From positions 10,478,001-10,542,000 of the forward strand of contig CM106586.1 in assembly GCA_048013815.1 (NCBI GenBank): a stretch of DNA of 64,000 nucleotides, in the 5' to 3' direction. The DNA comes from Setoptus koraiensis (Eukaryota > Arthropoda). The position numbers were made by a program, and so were the translations under genes. Every line of letters starts with the position of its first letter. Position 1 is the first letter of the stretch. A model generated the notes under the pieces. The model made no database searches. It saw nothing but the letters and a program-made list of their open reading frames with translations, and had not been told where the DNA came from. This document shows positions 41,861 to 55,130 of the stretch, in pieces.

Positions 41861-43401
41861 ACCGCGCGCCGCGTTATTTGAGCGGCATGTAAGTGAGCAC
41901 GTGCTGCACGTGTGTAATCTGCGCCCGTGTAAGCGGACGGGCCGGTGTCGGGCACGGGTTGTTTGCACGGGCATGCGAGCGACTCATTTGTGAGTCGTGG
42001 GGCCAGCTTACGCACTCGGGCCCGACTTATCGGGCCGGCGCTTAATCGGCCAAGACCAATTAAGCGTGTCGCCACTAGCGGGCGCTGGCGCTGTTATTGT
42101 TTGCCATCAATAATGGTCATCGTGCTCGACGGCGGCCGAAATGATTAGATTGGATTGGGCAGCGTCGATGATATGTGATCACATTAGGATTAACGCGGGC
42201 GCGCGCGCGCGTGCCACCATGGCAACGTGTATATTTATAGCCCAGATACGGCCTAGACGCGGCGCCGCTACGGCGCGGACATGGCGCGGATATACCGCGG
42301 ATATCGTGTGGATACGGCGCGGATATAGCGCGGATACGGCGCGGGCATCGCGTAGATAGGCACCGTGGGGATAGGGCGAGCATATAGGTGAGGGCGACTG
42401 ACCGGCGCCCACTTTCAAACTTTGTGCTCGTGCAAAGTTTACATTTACAAAGCGACCGTTTTAAGTGGACAAACGTGCGCTTACGTCAAGTTTCGGCAGC
42501 TTAACGGCGCCCGAATCGCGCAACTCGGGCGCCGGGCAATTTGCGGGCCGACGGGCCGCGGCACACTCCGTCGGGGCGATTGTGGGAGCCGACCGCAAAC
42601 GAGAGGGCGCGTTCGCCGCAAACGGAGCCGAGCAATTGAATCTAATTGATTACGCGCACACAACATTGCGTAACATCATTAGATGTAATGATTGTTTTGT
42701 TGTGGCTTTTGACGGCGGCGGCGCCGCCACAATATGCAAATTTGCTGGCCAACGAGCAAGTTGCGCCAGACAGCGCCTCTGGCGGACAAAAGCGACTGCT
42801 GAGTTCTGGCCACAATTGTGTCAGCGGCAATTGACATCACGGTACCCATGCCCACAATTGTACAACGATTGCCCTTTGTTTGCGTCCATCGCGCGGCCAC
42901 TCGTTAGTTGCGACATCGTTACGTCACTATCTTGTTACAGCTCTCATTGTTACGCAACCGTTACCTGTCGGCCGGCCGACGATGTGTTGCAACTTGCCCA
43001 CTGGCCCCCATTCCAATTTTCACGCAATCTGTGCACATTCACTGCCAATCTGTGCATATTCACTGCCAACGCGTGCATATTCACTGCCAATTTTGCATAC
43101 GCAATTGGCGCCCCTTTTGCGAGCTGCTCATTAGGCTGCTCATTACGTAACACACGTTAACGCGTAAATATTGCCTTGTGTTACATAAATTTACAGCCGG
43201 CCCATATCAAATATCCATACACACATAATATCCATACACACATAATATCCATACGTGTGTCAGCAAACGAGCTAGTTTGCTCACTCGATATTATGCTGCT
43301 CATTTGATATTGCATGCGGTGGCGGCCCTGCCAATTACTCGCTGGCGCCCCCAAACCCGTACCGTGCGACAAAAATAATGGTAGCTCATAATCTGTCCAG
43401 A

Positions 43402-43568
43402 GGCTTTTGTAGCGGGCAACGTTTATAATGTTGCCAGCTACAAAAGCCGAAACGGGCTCGCTGCACGCGCTCGACATTTCGGGGTACCGGGCCGGCTCGG
43501 GTACCCCATGTCGGACATACCTTACACATGTATTATACATGTGTAATGTCGCCTATGCGACATTACAC
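43402..43568. repeat. cluster of four hairpins, last two mutually exclusive
   Basis: Hairpin 1: 43402-43448, 19-bp arms with one mismatch. Hairpin 2: 43472-43513, GGGGTACC/GGTACCCC plus CGACAT/ATGTCG around a 3-nt bulge. Hairpin 3: 43523-43545, 10-bp perfect arms. Hairpin 4: 43541-43568, GTGTAATGTCGC perfect arms with a CTAT loop. Hairpins 3 and 4 share 43541-43545. Confidence 0.88.
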
Positions 43569-45340
43569 GAGCGTCGGATAACGAGCTGCCAAAACAGTTC
43601 AATGGGGCCCAATTAATTATGGCCGCCACTCGTTGCTTATTGGTCGCCCTGTTGGCGCCAACGATGAGCAATTCACACATTCAAAGCTGCCCGTTGCTAA
43701 TCCCGACAATGGCCGATAGTTTAAAATTAACCCTGACAAACGAGCCCACACTGGTCTCACATTGTCTGGCTTTGGCCGTTTATTTGGCTGCGTTGGCGCT
43801 GTTGGCGCTGTCGGCGCCGTTGGCGCCCCCTAATGCCAGACTCTAATCATTAGAGCGTAATGAGCCAATTCGAAGCCGAGCAAAACACCGTTACATAACG
43901 ATGGACAATTGTGAGCGAAAGCACCTGTCCGGCTTGCGTTGTTCGAACGACCGCAACGCCGGATTCTGTTTTGTTTTGTTTTATTTTATTATTATTTTAT
44001 CGCTCACAACTTGTGAGTCACAAGTGTCAAGTGACAGCGTTGAAAAGAGCTCGAAATCGCGCGCCGCAATTGTCTAATTCGCAAGCTATTTCCATTACGA
44101 CGACGGCAACAACCGATACACGAGCAGTTGTGACTTTCTCGCAACTAACAACTATTTTGTGCACTGTTGCAAACTGTTGTAAACTATCGTAAGCCAGCTC
44201 TCGAAGCCGCATAGTCCACTGACCAGTCGCCTCCAATGCGACGGGTCAGTTATGAGGACACTGTGATTACGAGATTTTGAAATGTATGCGAGTGGCCAAT
44301 TTAACTTGGCCAGCTCGCATATTTACGTGAGTGCGTTGGTTGGTGGGCGAGTGCCGATATAATTTACATGACATAAACGTGTGGGGCGCCCTCTGTCGGT
44401 TGTTGGCCGAGGTCAGGTTTGAAATGTTTGGTTTGGTTTGGTGCGATATGCCGCTCATATCGTATGCGTTATGTAGTCATTATCGTTAGTGGTAGGCCAA
44501 TTGCGGTGCGGTTTAGTTTGCACAGTTTGTCGTTTACAACAGCGGTCAATCAATTTATAGGTTTATAGCTGGCCAGATTTAGTTCACGGGAGCGGCGTTA
44601 GGTGGGGGAGCGGTTGTTTGTATAGACACTATTGTATAGACACGATTGTATAGACAGGAACAACAATTATATAGACAGTGCGAGAGGCGATTGTGCAATC
44701 ATTGAGTGGGGCGCATTCGACAGGTTCGAGGGGCCGCTATTGACGGCGATACTGATGGCTATCTGATGCTTGTTCGGGCCACTTTGCGTGGTGCCATTAG
44801 GTGGGGGCACGTGCGATTAACGGGCGACCAGCATGCGACCAGCACGCGGCACGCATCCGACGAGCGAGGGCGCCTAGGCGCCTCCGTTAATGGCGCACGA
44901 GTCGCGAACGCGTATAGGTGGACAGCGAGCTATATAGGTACGTGATGGTGCCATTAGGGCGCGATTATTTTGTCGGAGCATTGTTATTTGATTGTTAAAG
45001 GAGCCTCGTCGGGCCGCTTGGCGGCGCCCGTGCATTCCGGTCAATTGCCATAATCAATATGATTGTTGTTGCCAGCATCGAGGATGCCAGTTGCGAGATG
45101 AAGTTGCCAAGATAAATGTCGCCCGTTTGGCATCATTTGGCTGGGCCTTGGCTGGGGCTTTGGGGCCGCCTTGTCGGCCTGTCAGTGTCAGCCGACAAAA
45201 CAAACAGATTGGCTGGCGCGCAACGCACAGCGCAAGCAATGTTAACTCATTAACTAGATTAAAATCAAGTGTCATTGTTGCTCGCGGGCCAGCGTTACGC
45301 AATTCACCGCGGCGCTGGGGCGCAGCGAGCCAGGGACCCA

Positions 45341-45478
45341 CAGTGAATTGCGTAACCGGGTCGCAGTGAATTGCGTAACCGGGTCGCAGTGAATTGCGTA
45401 ACAGCATCTCAATGAATGGCGTAACAGGGTCACAATGAATTGCGTAACAGTGTCACAATGAATTGCGCAAGACATACC
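45341..45478 (+). repeat. 23-bp tandem array carrying ATTGCGTAAC
   Basis: Six 23-bp units start at 45341, 45364, 45387, 45410, 45433 and 45456. Each has AATTGCGTAAC or a one- to two-base variant. An inverted copy of the same core (GTTACGCAATTCAC) lies about 35 bp upstream at 45294-45307. Frames reading NSL-x-CDPVTQFT on the minus strand are translations of this array. Confidence 0.95.
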
Positions 45479-46075
45479 AGCTTGTAAGACACACTGACAA
45501 CGCTGCCGGCATACGCAACAAAGCGGACGACAAGGTTGCTCGACAAGACCAACACAACCAATAATATTGGCAATAATAAATCACCACTCCTCGCTTGTAT
45601 AGTTGCGCTTGTATAGTTGCACGGTTGTTTAGTTGCATGGTTGTATATTATACGTTGGTGGCATGCTTTGGTTGCGCAATGCCGTCGGGGCCCAGATTTA
45701 ATAGCGGTCGGTACCGATGGGACGCGACCGTACGTGTTACGTAATGGAGTAATAGATGGCAGCTCTGCTGGCAGCCAGTGCGCCAATTGGGCCCGCGTCA
45801 CACATGAGGAGCGCGCCCTTCCGTTTGGTATCATCATCGGCGCAATTGATTCGGCTGTTCGACTGGTGCCCATTACGCCGTCAGTGTTGGGCCGACGCTG
45901 TGCCCCCGATGGCCGCAAGAAGAGGCGACTGACGGCGTCGCAAGCGCGTCGCAAGCGCGTGCAAACTCGTGCAAACGCGTGCAAGCGCGTGCAAACGCGC
46001 GCAAAGGTAAGGAGAGGTGCAGAGAAATAAAATTATTGTTGTCATTGTTATTCCGATCGCTTGCAGTTTTTTGCC

Positions 46076-46185
46076 GCCGTTGCTGCTGTTGTTGCTGCTG
46101 TTGTTGCTGCTGTTGTTGCTGCTGTTGTTGCTGCTGTCGGTGTTGCTGTCGGTGTTGCTGTTGGTGTTGCTGCTGGTGTTGTTCG
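46076..46185 (+). repeat. CTG/TTG trinucleotide tract
   Basis: Imperfect (GTTGCTGCT)n run. Poly-Cys (+) and poly-Gln (-) frames here are repeat artefacts unless spliced into a transcript. Confidence 0.9.
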
Positions 46186-47764
46186 CGTAGCGCCGGCACG
46201 GCGACAATCACGCAATCTATTTGTCTCAATTCAATCAATTTGTCTCTCAAGTGTCACACAAACACTATTACGTAACTATTCGCATGTGACCTGAACTATG
46301 CGCCATTGTTGTTGTTTTGGCTATTGTCGCAACACAACGCAACTGTCTCAACAAATTGCCCCCTCTCATGAGAATGTTTGTTTGTTGCGACAAACAAACC
46401 GTCTAATAGTTACACAACTATTAGAGATGTGGCCAACTCTCTCTAATAGCTTCTAACTTTGCCCCTCATCCACACCCAAGCGACATGATGGTCGTTTTTG
46501 TTGTTTATGTCGTGTCTCCATTATAGATGCGACCCATGCGACTATTCGCGGCGGCCCCAAACACCCCAACTACAAATCAAATACAAATCAAATACTTGAA
46601 TTGATTCAGTGCCGATGTGCGCATCCCATAAATTAATAATATGCTCCCTCTATGCGATTATCACAGCCCGATGGCGAGTGGCGGGCGCCAGTATATTGCG
46701 GATGTGCTGCCATCTGGCACCCCGAAATGCACTGACCAACACTTGGCTATTTTGCAGATTCGCGATCCGCGATCCGCGATCCGCGATTTGGAACTCGTGA
46801 TCGGGGCGGCAAGAGATTTCTCGCTCTCCCAGCCGCCGAGAGGAGGCTCCCTTCAGGGTCGAGGGAGGCTCCGTGCTCTCGCCCGCAGCAGAGAGCCTCC
46901 TTCCCCTGAAGAGGCCCAGCTCCCGCTAGCTGTCACTTGGTGCCGATATCTGCGGCCGCTACCCGCTGCCGCGTGCAAAATCGGGAAGCAAGAATACAAG
47001 GTGCACATAAAAGATGATCGCAGTATCACATGGAAAGTATGCGTTTTGTATTCATAGGTTAAAGGGCAGGGGCTGTCAATAACGGTGAATAGTAGCAAGT
47101 ATTCACCTACAAGCATATTCACCTACAAGCATATTCACTCGCAACCATATTCACACGCAGTCATATTCACACGCAGTCATATTGTCAGCTGGGTGCATTG
47201 GAGGAGGCAAGTGTCGATTACATAATATAATAATAATATATAATATACGATATAATATAATGCACGATGGGTCGCTTGAGGGAAAGCGGCGCCCGGAGCG
47301 CCCTCTCAAGTTGCGACGGGCAACTACGCGCCGAGCGCAAGATGTTGAGCATGTGTGTGCGCAGTCTCGGGCAGCGGCAGTGGCAACGGTACTCGAGTGC
47401 GCGCTGATTCATTTGAGTTTCGGCTGTCGACGAGCGAGCAAGTGTCCTAATGAACGCATAATTAATTAGTATTAGTGAGTCGAGATCCCTGACACTGTAT
47501 CTAGAGGCAATTAGAATGAATTAGGAGGCACCGATTGCTAATTGCAGATATTTGCAGCACGAACACGCAACAACTGCGCCAGCAGCAGCAGCAACAAGTG
47601 CACCGCCAACGACCGCCAACGACCGCCAACAACCAGCAACAACCGACACCAACAACCAACAACCGACACAAACAACCAGCAACAACCAGCAACAACAATC
47701 AGCAAACAACAACAAACAACAACAACCAGCAACAACCAGCAACAACCAGCAAAAGTGAGCAGCA

Positions 47765-48515
47765 ATGGCAAACAACAGCAGCAACAGCAACAGCAGCAAT
47801 CTGAGCGTTGTGGGCAACGACCAATACGGCGACAGTATCGAGATAAACAAGGGCTACACGTTTGAGGAACAATTCAAGCAGTTGTACGACATCAGTGACG
47901 ATCCGCACAGAAAAGAGTTTTTAGATGATTTGTTTCAGTTTATGGCGAACAGAAATCAACCCGTCAACAGAATACCTATAATGGCAAAGCAAGTGTTAGA
48001 TTTGTACGAATTATATAATTTGGTTGTGGCTCGCGGGGGCCTAGTGGAGGTGATAAACAAAAAAATATGGCGCGAGATAACGCGCGGATTGAATTTGCCC
48101 AGCAGTATAACATCGGCGGCGTTTACATTGCGCACGCAATATATGAAATATTTGTATCCGTATGAGTGTGACAAAAAACATTTTAGTCAACCGGACGAAT
48201 TGCAGCAAGCCATCGACGGAAACAGACGCGAAGGCCGCCGAAGCAGCTACTGTCACTATGGACAGTCGCAACAACAACAATCGGCACAACAACAACAGCA
48301 ATCACAATCGTTGTTTGGCGCAACCGGAAGTGCCCAACAGCAACTGGGTCAGTCAAGCCAGCAGCAAGCCAACAACAGCACCAACAGCACCAACAACAAT
48401 CAGCTGGCCCAATCGGCGGCAATGCAATTGCACTCGCAACTGGCCTCGCTCGGTCACCATTCGGCGGCGGCGGCCGCGGGTATGGCCGCCCTGGTGGGCG
48501 CCCAGCACGCGCAAG
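47765..48515 (+). CDS. retn: ARID3/dead ringer-like ARID-domain exon (partial gene)
   Basis: Encodes a nuclear DNA-binding regulator of the ARID3 (dead ringer/retained, Bright) family, which binds AT-rich sites through an extended ARID. Residues about 30-160 carry YTFEEQFKQLYDISDDPHRK, FLDDLFQFMANRNQPVNRIP, IMAKQVLDLYELYNLVVARG, GLVEVINKKIWREI, and SSITSAAFTLRTQYMKYLYP followed by EC, then IDGNRREGRRSSY, an excellent match to the extended ARID. A Gln/Asn/Ser- and Ala-rich tail follows. The exon ends at 48515 with a GTGAGT donor (phase 1). ATG 47765 is the first after an in-frame TGA at 47756, and an upstream Gln/Asn-rich frame (47552-47758) may be 5' UTR. Alternatively, earlier exons encode a longer N-terminus. 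The C-terminal REKLES region is not found and must be on exons downstream, probably beyond 64000. Confidence 0.92.
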
Positions 48516-48569
48516 GTGAGTCCTCCCGAAAATGAGAATGAGTTTCATTTTTATTTTTCGCTCGTTTTG

Positions 48570-48760
48570 TTTTATTTTCGCTCTCCTCTCGTTTCGTTTT
48601 GTTTCATTTAGATTTCGGTCGTTTCGTTTCGATTTCGGCCGCTTCGTTTCGATTTCGGCCGCTTCGTTTCGAATTTCGGCTGTTTCATTTAGATTTCGGG
48701 CGCTTCGTTTCGAACTTGGGCCGTTTCATTTCGATCTTCGGCTGTTTTGTTTTGCTTTCG
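48570..48760 (+). repeat. TTTCGATTTCGGCCGCTTCG-type minisatellite
   Basis: Degenerate tandem units of about 24-26 bp inside the ARID3 intron. The SFRFRPLRF-like frame here is a translation of the repeat. Confidence 0.85.
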
Positions 48761-51348
48761 GTCGCAGCCCGACCGTCGGTGTCCGTTATTCGGCCGTCAC
48801 TGTCGCTGGCTTTGTCGCTGTCAGCGATGTGTGTGTTTTCAATTAATAGCTTTTTGACGTTTATAGATTCCATTTATGGACAGAGCGATGGTTGTTGTTT
48901 ATTCGGCCAAGTGTGTTGTTGTTTATTGACAATGTTTGAGTGGACTTGCATTGTAATGTATTGTTTGATAGCACAACAGCAACAACAGCAACAACAGCAA
49001 CAGCAACAACAGCAGCAGCACACTGACAACAATGAACACACAAACAAATATGACAGTTTAATCCCCGTTCCATTATCGGGCCGAGATTTTAAATTTTGAA
49101 TTTCAAATTTTAGATTTCAGATTTCAGATTTCAGATTCGAAGGCACACAATGTGAGCGACGTGAGAGAGCAAACAGTTTGACTTATTGCTGTTTTGGCCA
49201 GGGTTGACTTATGATTCGTTGATTTCATTTCATCCATCATCTGATTAGTCGGCCCGTCTCGCGCGTCCGATCATTCATCTATGATTTATACGCGATTTAT
49301 AGGCGTGCCGTGCGTGTCTGTGCGGCCCCGGACGCGCCGGCCAGGCCGACGGCGGGACTTGCGCCGGCCAACGGGCGACCGGCGACGGCCGGCTCATGAT
49401 GAGCCGTAAAACCGCCAATAAACAATAACCACCACAAGCTGTTCGCAAGCCGATGCAAGCCGCAGCGCGAGATTGATTAAGGCAAAATGCAGAATTTAAT
49501 CAATTCTTTTCTTCGATTGTCGCCCCGCTCAAAGCTTCGGTCGCTGTGTCCGGCGCAACTGTCGCCGCGCCGCAAATCAAATGCAAATGACGCTGGCCAC
49601 ATTCATCATGCTCTCGTATTCACTATACTCATCATACTCTCGCATTCATTATACTCATTATGCTCATTATATTGGCCGTCGCGTTGGCCGAATTCTCGCC
49701 AGTGCATTTATAGCGACGCCAGTGTGAGAACGATCGCGCTTCGATTAATTTGCGCCCGATCGGTCCGCGCCCGATCCGTTCGGCCTGGCAACGCTCGGCC
49801 GGCGGACGGCGGACAGCGACAGTGGACAGCGGACGGGCGAATGCACGAGAGCGCAATCTATGAGAATTCATTTATTCATTTGTTTTTAACTCATCATCAT
49901 CATCATCATTCAAATCAGGCATTCGCGCACAATTATTTGCCCATTGCAAGCAGCAACAAAAGAGTGATTCATTATGGATCGCGTCCGATGCACGTCGCCG
50001 TCGGACGCGATCATTTGGATCCATCGGAATTGTCGCCCGGCGTTGGCGTTGTCGCCGGACGACAGCACATGCTCGCCGATCGGGCCGATTCGTCGCCGAG
50101 CCGAGACCACCAGATTAATACAGTATTAATACAGTGACGCGGCCGAGATTATCCGCATGCTCATCGTCGTCGGCACCGATCTCGATAGCGGCCACAATGG
50201 ACCGATTGCCCATGCCGGCCGCCATGCGGTCGCTATAAATATAATAATAATACATGTATAAATTGTGTGTCGATATCACACACAATTTGCGCATATTTGC
50301 ATGCCCATATCGGCGCATGTATCGGCCTCCGATGCGTGAAGCGGGCATACGGCACGCCACTCTCGGCGCGCCGAAATATCCGATATCAGATATCGCGAGC
50401 AGCGCCCTCGAATGGCCGGCCAGCCGCGAATGGCCGGCCAGTTGCGAATGGCCGGCGCACAATCGGGCCGGACCGTCGGGCCAGACGGGTCGCAACAGCG
50501 ACTCGAGACGAGGGGCAACAATAACAACAAACGCGACGACGACGACGACGAGTTAAAACAATTAAAATCGGACGCTCTCAAGCAAGGCGAGCGCGCTGTT
50601 TGTTTATATCTCTGTTTATCTGTCTGTTGGCATCATTGTCAGATGCGACCCGTTGGCCCGCAACTCGTGATTTCAGAGTGATTTGCTTGCGAAATGCATT
50701 CCGCCGAAATTCGTTTGCCACTCACAAGTTGCGAGTCACAACATCAGCGAGCGACTGGCAAACAAAAACAATTATATTCTCAATTCACAACAAATATTTT
50801 GAATATATTATTAATTGCTGTTGCTGGTGGCCAACAAGCGCAGCAACGATTCCATTTCGCTCATCATCATTTCGGCTTCTTGCGCTCGCTTGCAGCCGCT
50901 TCCAGTGGCTTCCATCGACTTCTATTGACTTCCATTGACTTCGCACACTGGCTTCGATCGGCCTCGATTGGCTTCTATTGGCGCTGGCAACACGATGAGT
51001 GCACACACATTGCCTTCTCATCCCATCAATCGGCTTCAATCCGAGGCGCCTCCATTGGATCGGCCCCCAGATGGCGCTTCTCGGAATCGTGATGATCCTT
51101 TTCAATTGTGATTATCCAGCTACACGCCACTAACGTATCACCGTGGCAACGTGATCACGCTGACCACAGACACGACAACCTATATGTAAACAGAAGCCAG
51201 ACGCATCGATTGGCGTCGCTCGATCAGCCGGCCGGCCGGCCGGCCAAACAGCGCTGATTAGGGCAACAGTTGCGCGACTTGTTGCGCCTTCATCCGACCA
51301 TTGTCTCCACCGGCCATTGACCATCCGCTGACCGTCGCTTTGGTCAGC

Positions 51349-51665
51349 GAAAGTTTCGCGAGTTTCGACAGTTTTCCGCAAGTTTTTCAAGAGTTTCGCG
51401 AATTTCGGCGGCTTCGAGAGTTTTTCGGAAGTTTTTTGGGAGTTTCGAGAATTTCGGAGGCCTCGAGAGTTTTTCAGAAGCTTGGGTAGCTTTTTCGGAG
51501 TCTAGATAGATTTTCGGAAGTTCTTCAGGAGTTTCGGGAGTTTTTCGGGGGCGTTGAGAGTTTTTCCGATGTTTGGGTAGTTTTTCGAGAGTTTCGAGAG
51601 TTTTTCGGGAATTTCGAGAGCTTTTCGGGGCCTTCGAGGGTGTTTCGGGGGCTTCGAGAGCCGGC
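51349..51665 (+). repeat. GAGTTTTTCGGGAGTTTCGA-type minisatellite
   Basis: About 320 bp of degenerate 10-15-bp TTTCGGGAG/TTTCGAGAG words. All long frames across it (e.g. 51344-52057 on -) have repeat-type composition (SKLPKNSRNS). Confidence 0.85.
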
Positions 51666-53768
51666 AAGCAGCGCCGAAATCGGCGTCGAAGCCGACACTC
51701 GCGAGCTGATGCGACGTCGAGCTCGTCGAATCGGACAAGTCGGCGATGACGTCGGGCTTTTGTCGCCGCTGCTCGACATTCGAATGCGATTCGTCTGCGA
51801 TTCAAATCGCCACAAGCCGGTCGCAAGTGCAACGCGACGTATAATCGCCGCTCGACCAACAAAACGGATCTATCTCGCCGCAATGATCTGCTCATGATCA
51901 CATGATCAAACGGGCAAACGGGCAAGTGGGCAAATGATGGCGTAATCGTACGATCATGATTATATCGGTCGGATATGGTGATGATATTGCGGGCAAGAGC
52001 TTGTGCATGCTGGCGATGAAAAGTGGCCCGATCAAATGAATGAAAATTGATGATCATTTGATCTTTTGTTGCTCTCTCGAATCAATTGAGTCATCATCGC
52101 ATGCCATGCGCTAGTCACTGATCCAATTGACCGGTCCTATTGAGTGAGATCGTGATCTAATTCTTTGCTCGCCTTTCAAATTGCTATTCGTCCACAAATT
52201 GGCCCAGACACACATTGTGTGAGCGTGTGTGTCAAACGTTGGCCCTGTCCATGGGCTGCTGCCAAATAGGATGGAATTAATAATCGTTTAGCGAGCAGCA
52301 ACAGCAACAACAACAATCAATTATTTATTTATTATTCCCTGGCCAAATCAATGCCGGGCTCGCATGCTCGCCATTGCATGAGCCATTTGGCCGTTTGTTT
52401 ATATTGATTTGCGGCCAGTGATTTCTATAAATCTATAAATTATAAATGGTGAAAATAAACAAAATGATTTCGTGTGAGTTTGTGTGCCTCGGAGTGCAAA
52501 TTTAGATTTATCGTCCTGTTGGCAGCCGAAGCGAAGCTCCGAAGCCGCGAACCTTGCGCTCCGAAGCCGCGAACCTCGCGCTCCGAAGCCGCGAACCTCG
52601 CACTCCGAAGCAGCCCCCGGTGCCAGTCGACCACAACAAGTGAATCTCGAACGCGAGGGGCCTGAATTCAAATTCATATTATTATTACTATTATTATTAT
52701 TATTATCGCTGCTGAGTTATTATCTTAATCGTCGTGTCGCGGCCACGCTCGTTTTCGTGTTATCTAATTACAGATTCCCATATCAATTTGTTGTGGCGTG
52801 GCTGGCACAACAAGATTGATCACGATTATCACGGTTTGCCATTGAGACACACGGCGCAAATAAACACGTTATATCATGCCCGCTCGTCGCTGGCTCGTCT
52901 CGTTGGCGTCCGACGTTTAATTTAAACATTAAACTGGCTTCCATTGCAAGCGCAACTGGCATTGATATAATGCCTTGCATAATACGTAAGGCCGAGATTT
53001 ATTTATGCGCGCATCGGATAGCCCATCGAGACAGAGTATAAACAAATTGAGTCCGACAGGCGACGAGCTCGGCCGAGGGCACCATTCAAACGCTGCTGCT
53101 ATTAATACTGTTAATGGGGCAAACATTCGGATTTGTGGCCGGCATTGGAGGGTCCTTTGTGGAGATATCCACGTTGTCGTTGTTGGTGCGGTCGTTGTTG
53201 TCGTTGTTGTTGCTGTTGCTGTTGCTGTTGTTGTCGTTGTTGCTGTTGCTGTTGGCGCAAAGATCGAATTGTGAATGTGAGATGGTTAATTAAAAATGCC
53301 CTTAATCATTATTTATCATAACTATATCATGATGATGAGAATGCATCAAATAGATTCATTATTCAATATCGCCTTTATGTGTGTATTGAATCACTTTTTA
53401 TCCCCGCTCGCTTGTCTAAACTAATCTCAGCCACAACAGCAACAACAGCGACAGCAGCAACAACAGCGACAGCAACAACAGCGACGGCAACAACAACAAC
53501 AAATGAGCTAACACACACACATGATTAATTAGTCTACTCGGGCCGAGCTATCTAATTAACTTTTGCTTCATTTTCAATTTGCTTCCTCCTCCATCCGTCT
53601 GCAACCAGCCAGCCTTTTCACAATTTTCACGACACTGGCGAACCAGTAGCTTATATAAACATATAAACATACGAACGTATTAACGTTCGCGAACATATAA
53701 ACAGATAAACATATAAACGGATAGACATATAAACGGATAGACATGTCCATATGTTCGTATGTTGGGCA

Positions 53769-53800
<32 letters not shown>

Positions 53801-55080
53801 TCGTGCCGGCCGGCCGAACCATGGGCGAGACGGTTTGGCCCGAGCGCAGCTCCGATCAAACAGTCTCTCAAATATTATTTGAAAAATATTATAGCCCTAG
53901 TCAAATCACAGCAAAATGATGGCGCAATGGCGAGCCCATTGTAACCGTTGCAGTGGCAGCGTCGGTCGTCCTATTCAGGCCAATCTCTTAATCATCTCTG
54001 GCAACTAGACGTGTCATCGGCACAATCGTTCTTTCAAATTCGCCCGATTCTTTCAATAATAATAATAATAAATAATTGCAATTCTTTCAATGCACACAAT
54101 CCAGAAGCGATTCGCGCCAATCGCTGCCACTACCCGCGCCGACTGTTCGGCCCGACCAGAAGAGGCTGCCAGCCAATCCGCCAATTCGTGTTGGGACGGA
54201 TAAATATAAATAAATACGCTCGTTTGTGTTTGTTGTTGTGTGCGCCGAGCGCGAAGATTTGATTGCAATGAATTGGTTGTTTCAATGGTGCATTTTGGCT
54301 ACCAAATATGTTGCAGTCAGACGATATTTGAGCGATTGAATTCGCCCGCAATCAATGCCGTTTCACGCTTGCATGACACAACTTTGCCGATTTGCATACG
54401 GCGCCCTGAATTTCGCCTATGCGCTCCATTGTCCGGCCGTGTCTCATTACATCTGCCGGCCGACGAATCTCGGCGCCGGCACGGCCCGAATCTCCGCGCC
54501 GCTGCAACGGGCCGCTGTCTCGCCGGCCGGCCCTGGTGTCGGGCCGCAGCGAGCGACGACGAGCCGGCCGTTCATCGGCGGCCGTTGAGCCGATTCTCGT
54601 GCTCGATTGGCGTTAGCGCATCGTCGTTGCGATTATTGCCGTCGTCGCCATTGGCTCGGCATCACATGTTGATTGGCCGATGGTCGTATCAATAATCGGG
54701 CCAGTTATTTGTTTCTGTCCATTACTGCGGTGCGATAATGATTGCGCCGGCCGTGAGCCGACCGCCGCCAACCGGCAACCGCCGCCAACCGCAACCGCCG
54801 GCGACCGCAACAGCGCCCGATTGGCGAGAAACGATTGCACACGATCGCGCAAAGCCGCACACCATTATCTCGCCATTATCATTATTATCGTCATCTTGTT
54901 GACCATCGGTAATGGCCAATCATGATTGCGGCGGTGCGATTACGCAAGCTTGCGCAAGACTATTATCATAAGTTATCGGCGTCATGCCCATTTGCTGTCG
55001 CCGTTCGCAGCAGCGCCGGCGCTCGTTAGCGCCGATGATATTTGCAGATATTCGCGCAGATTCGAGCCGATATTCTCGCA

Positions 55081-55130
55081 GATTCGGGCAGATTCGGGCA
55101 GATTCGGGCAGATTCGGGCAGATTCGGGCA
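55081..55130 (+). repeat. 10-bp tandem repeat (GATTCGGGCA)5
   Basis: Five perfect 10-bp units with diverged copies on the left side (55040-55080). Confidence 0.97.

Larger units (their letters stand above)
34285..47764. other. gene-free interval between divergent fuss and ARID3 starts
   Basis: About 13.5 kb with no exon that I can support on either strand. It is the upstream region of both fuss (-) and the ARID3 gene (+), so enhancers and non-coding 5' exons are expected. Contents: CTG/TTG tracts (34630-34690, 46076-46185), minisatellites and hairpins listed separately, and many TTRCGTAA-like words. Confidence 0.5.

Noticed and set aside
47535-47865. Alternative Gln/Asn-rich frames over the ARID exon start
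   Set aside because: CAA/CAG repeat translations; the ARID frame is separated from them by an in-frame TGA.
49487-50137. 216-codon plus-strand frame in the presumed retn intron
   Set aside because: Mixed composition, no domain, no flanking splice sites that would link it in phase to the ARID exon.
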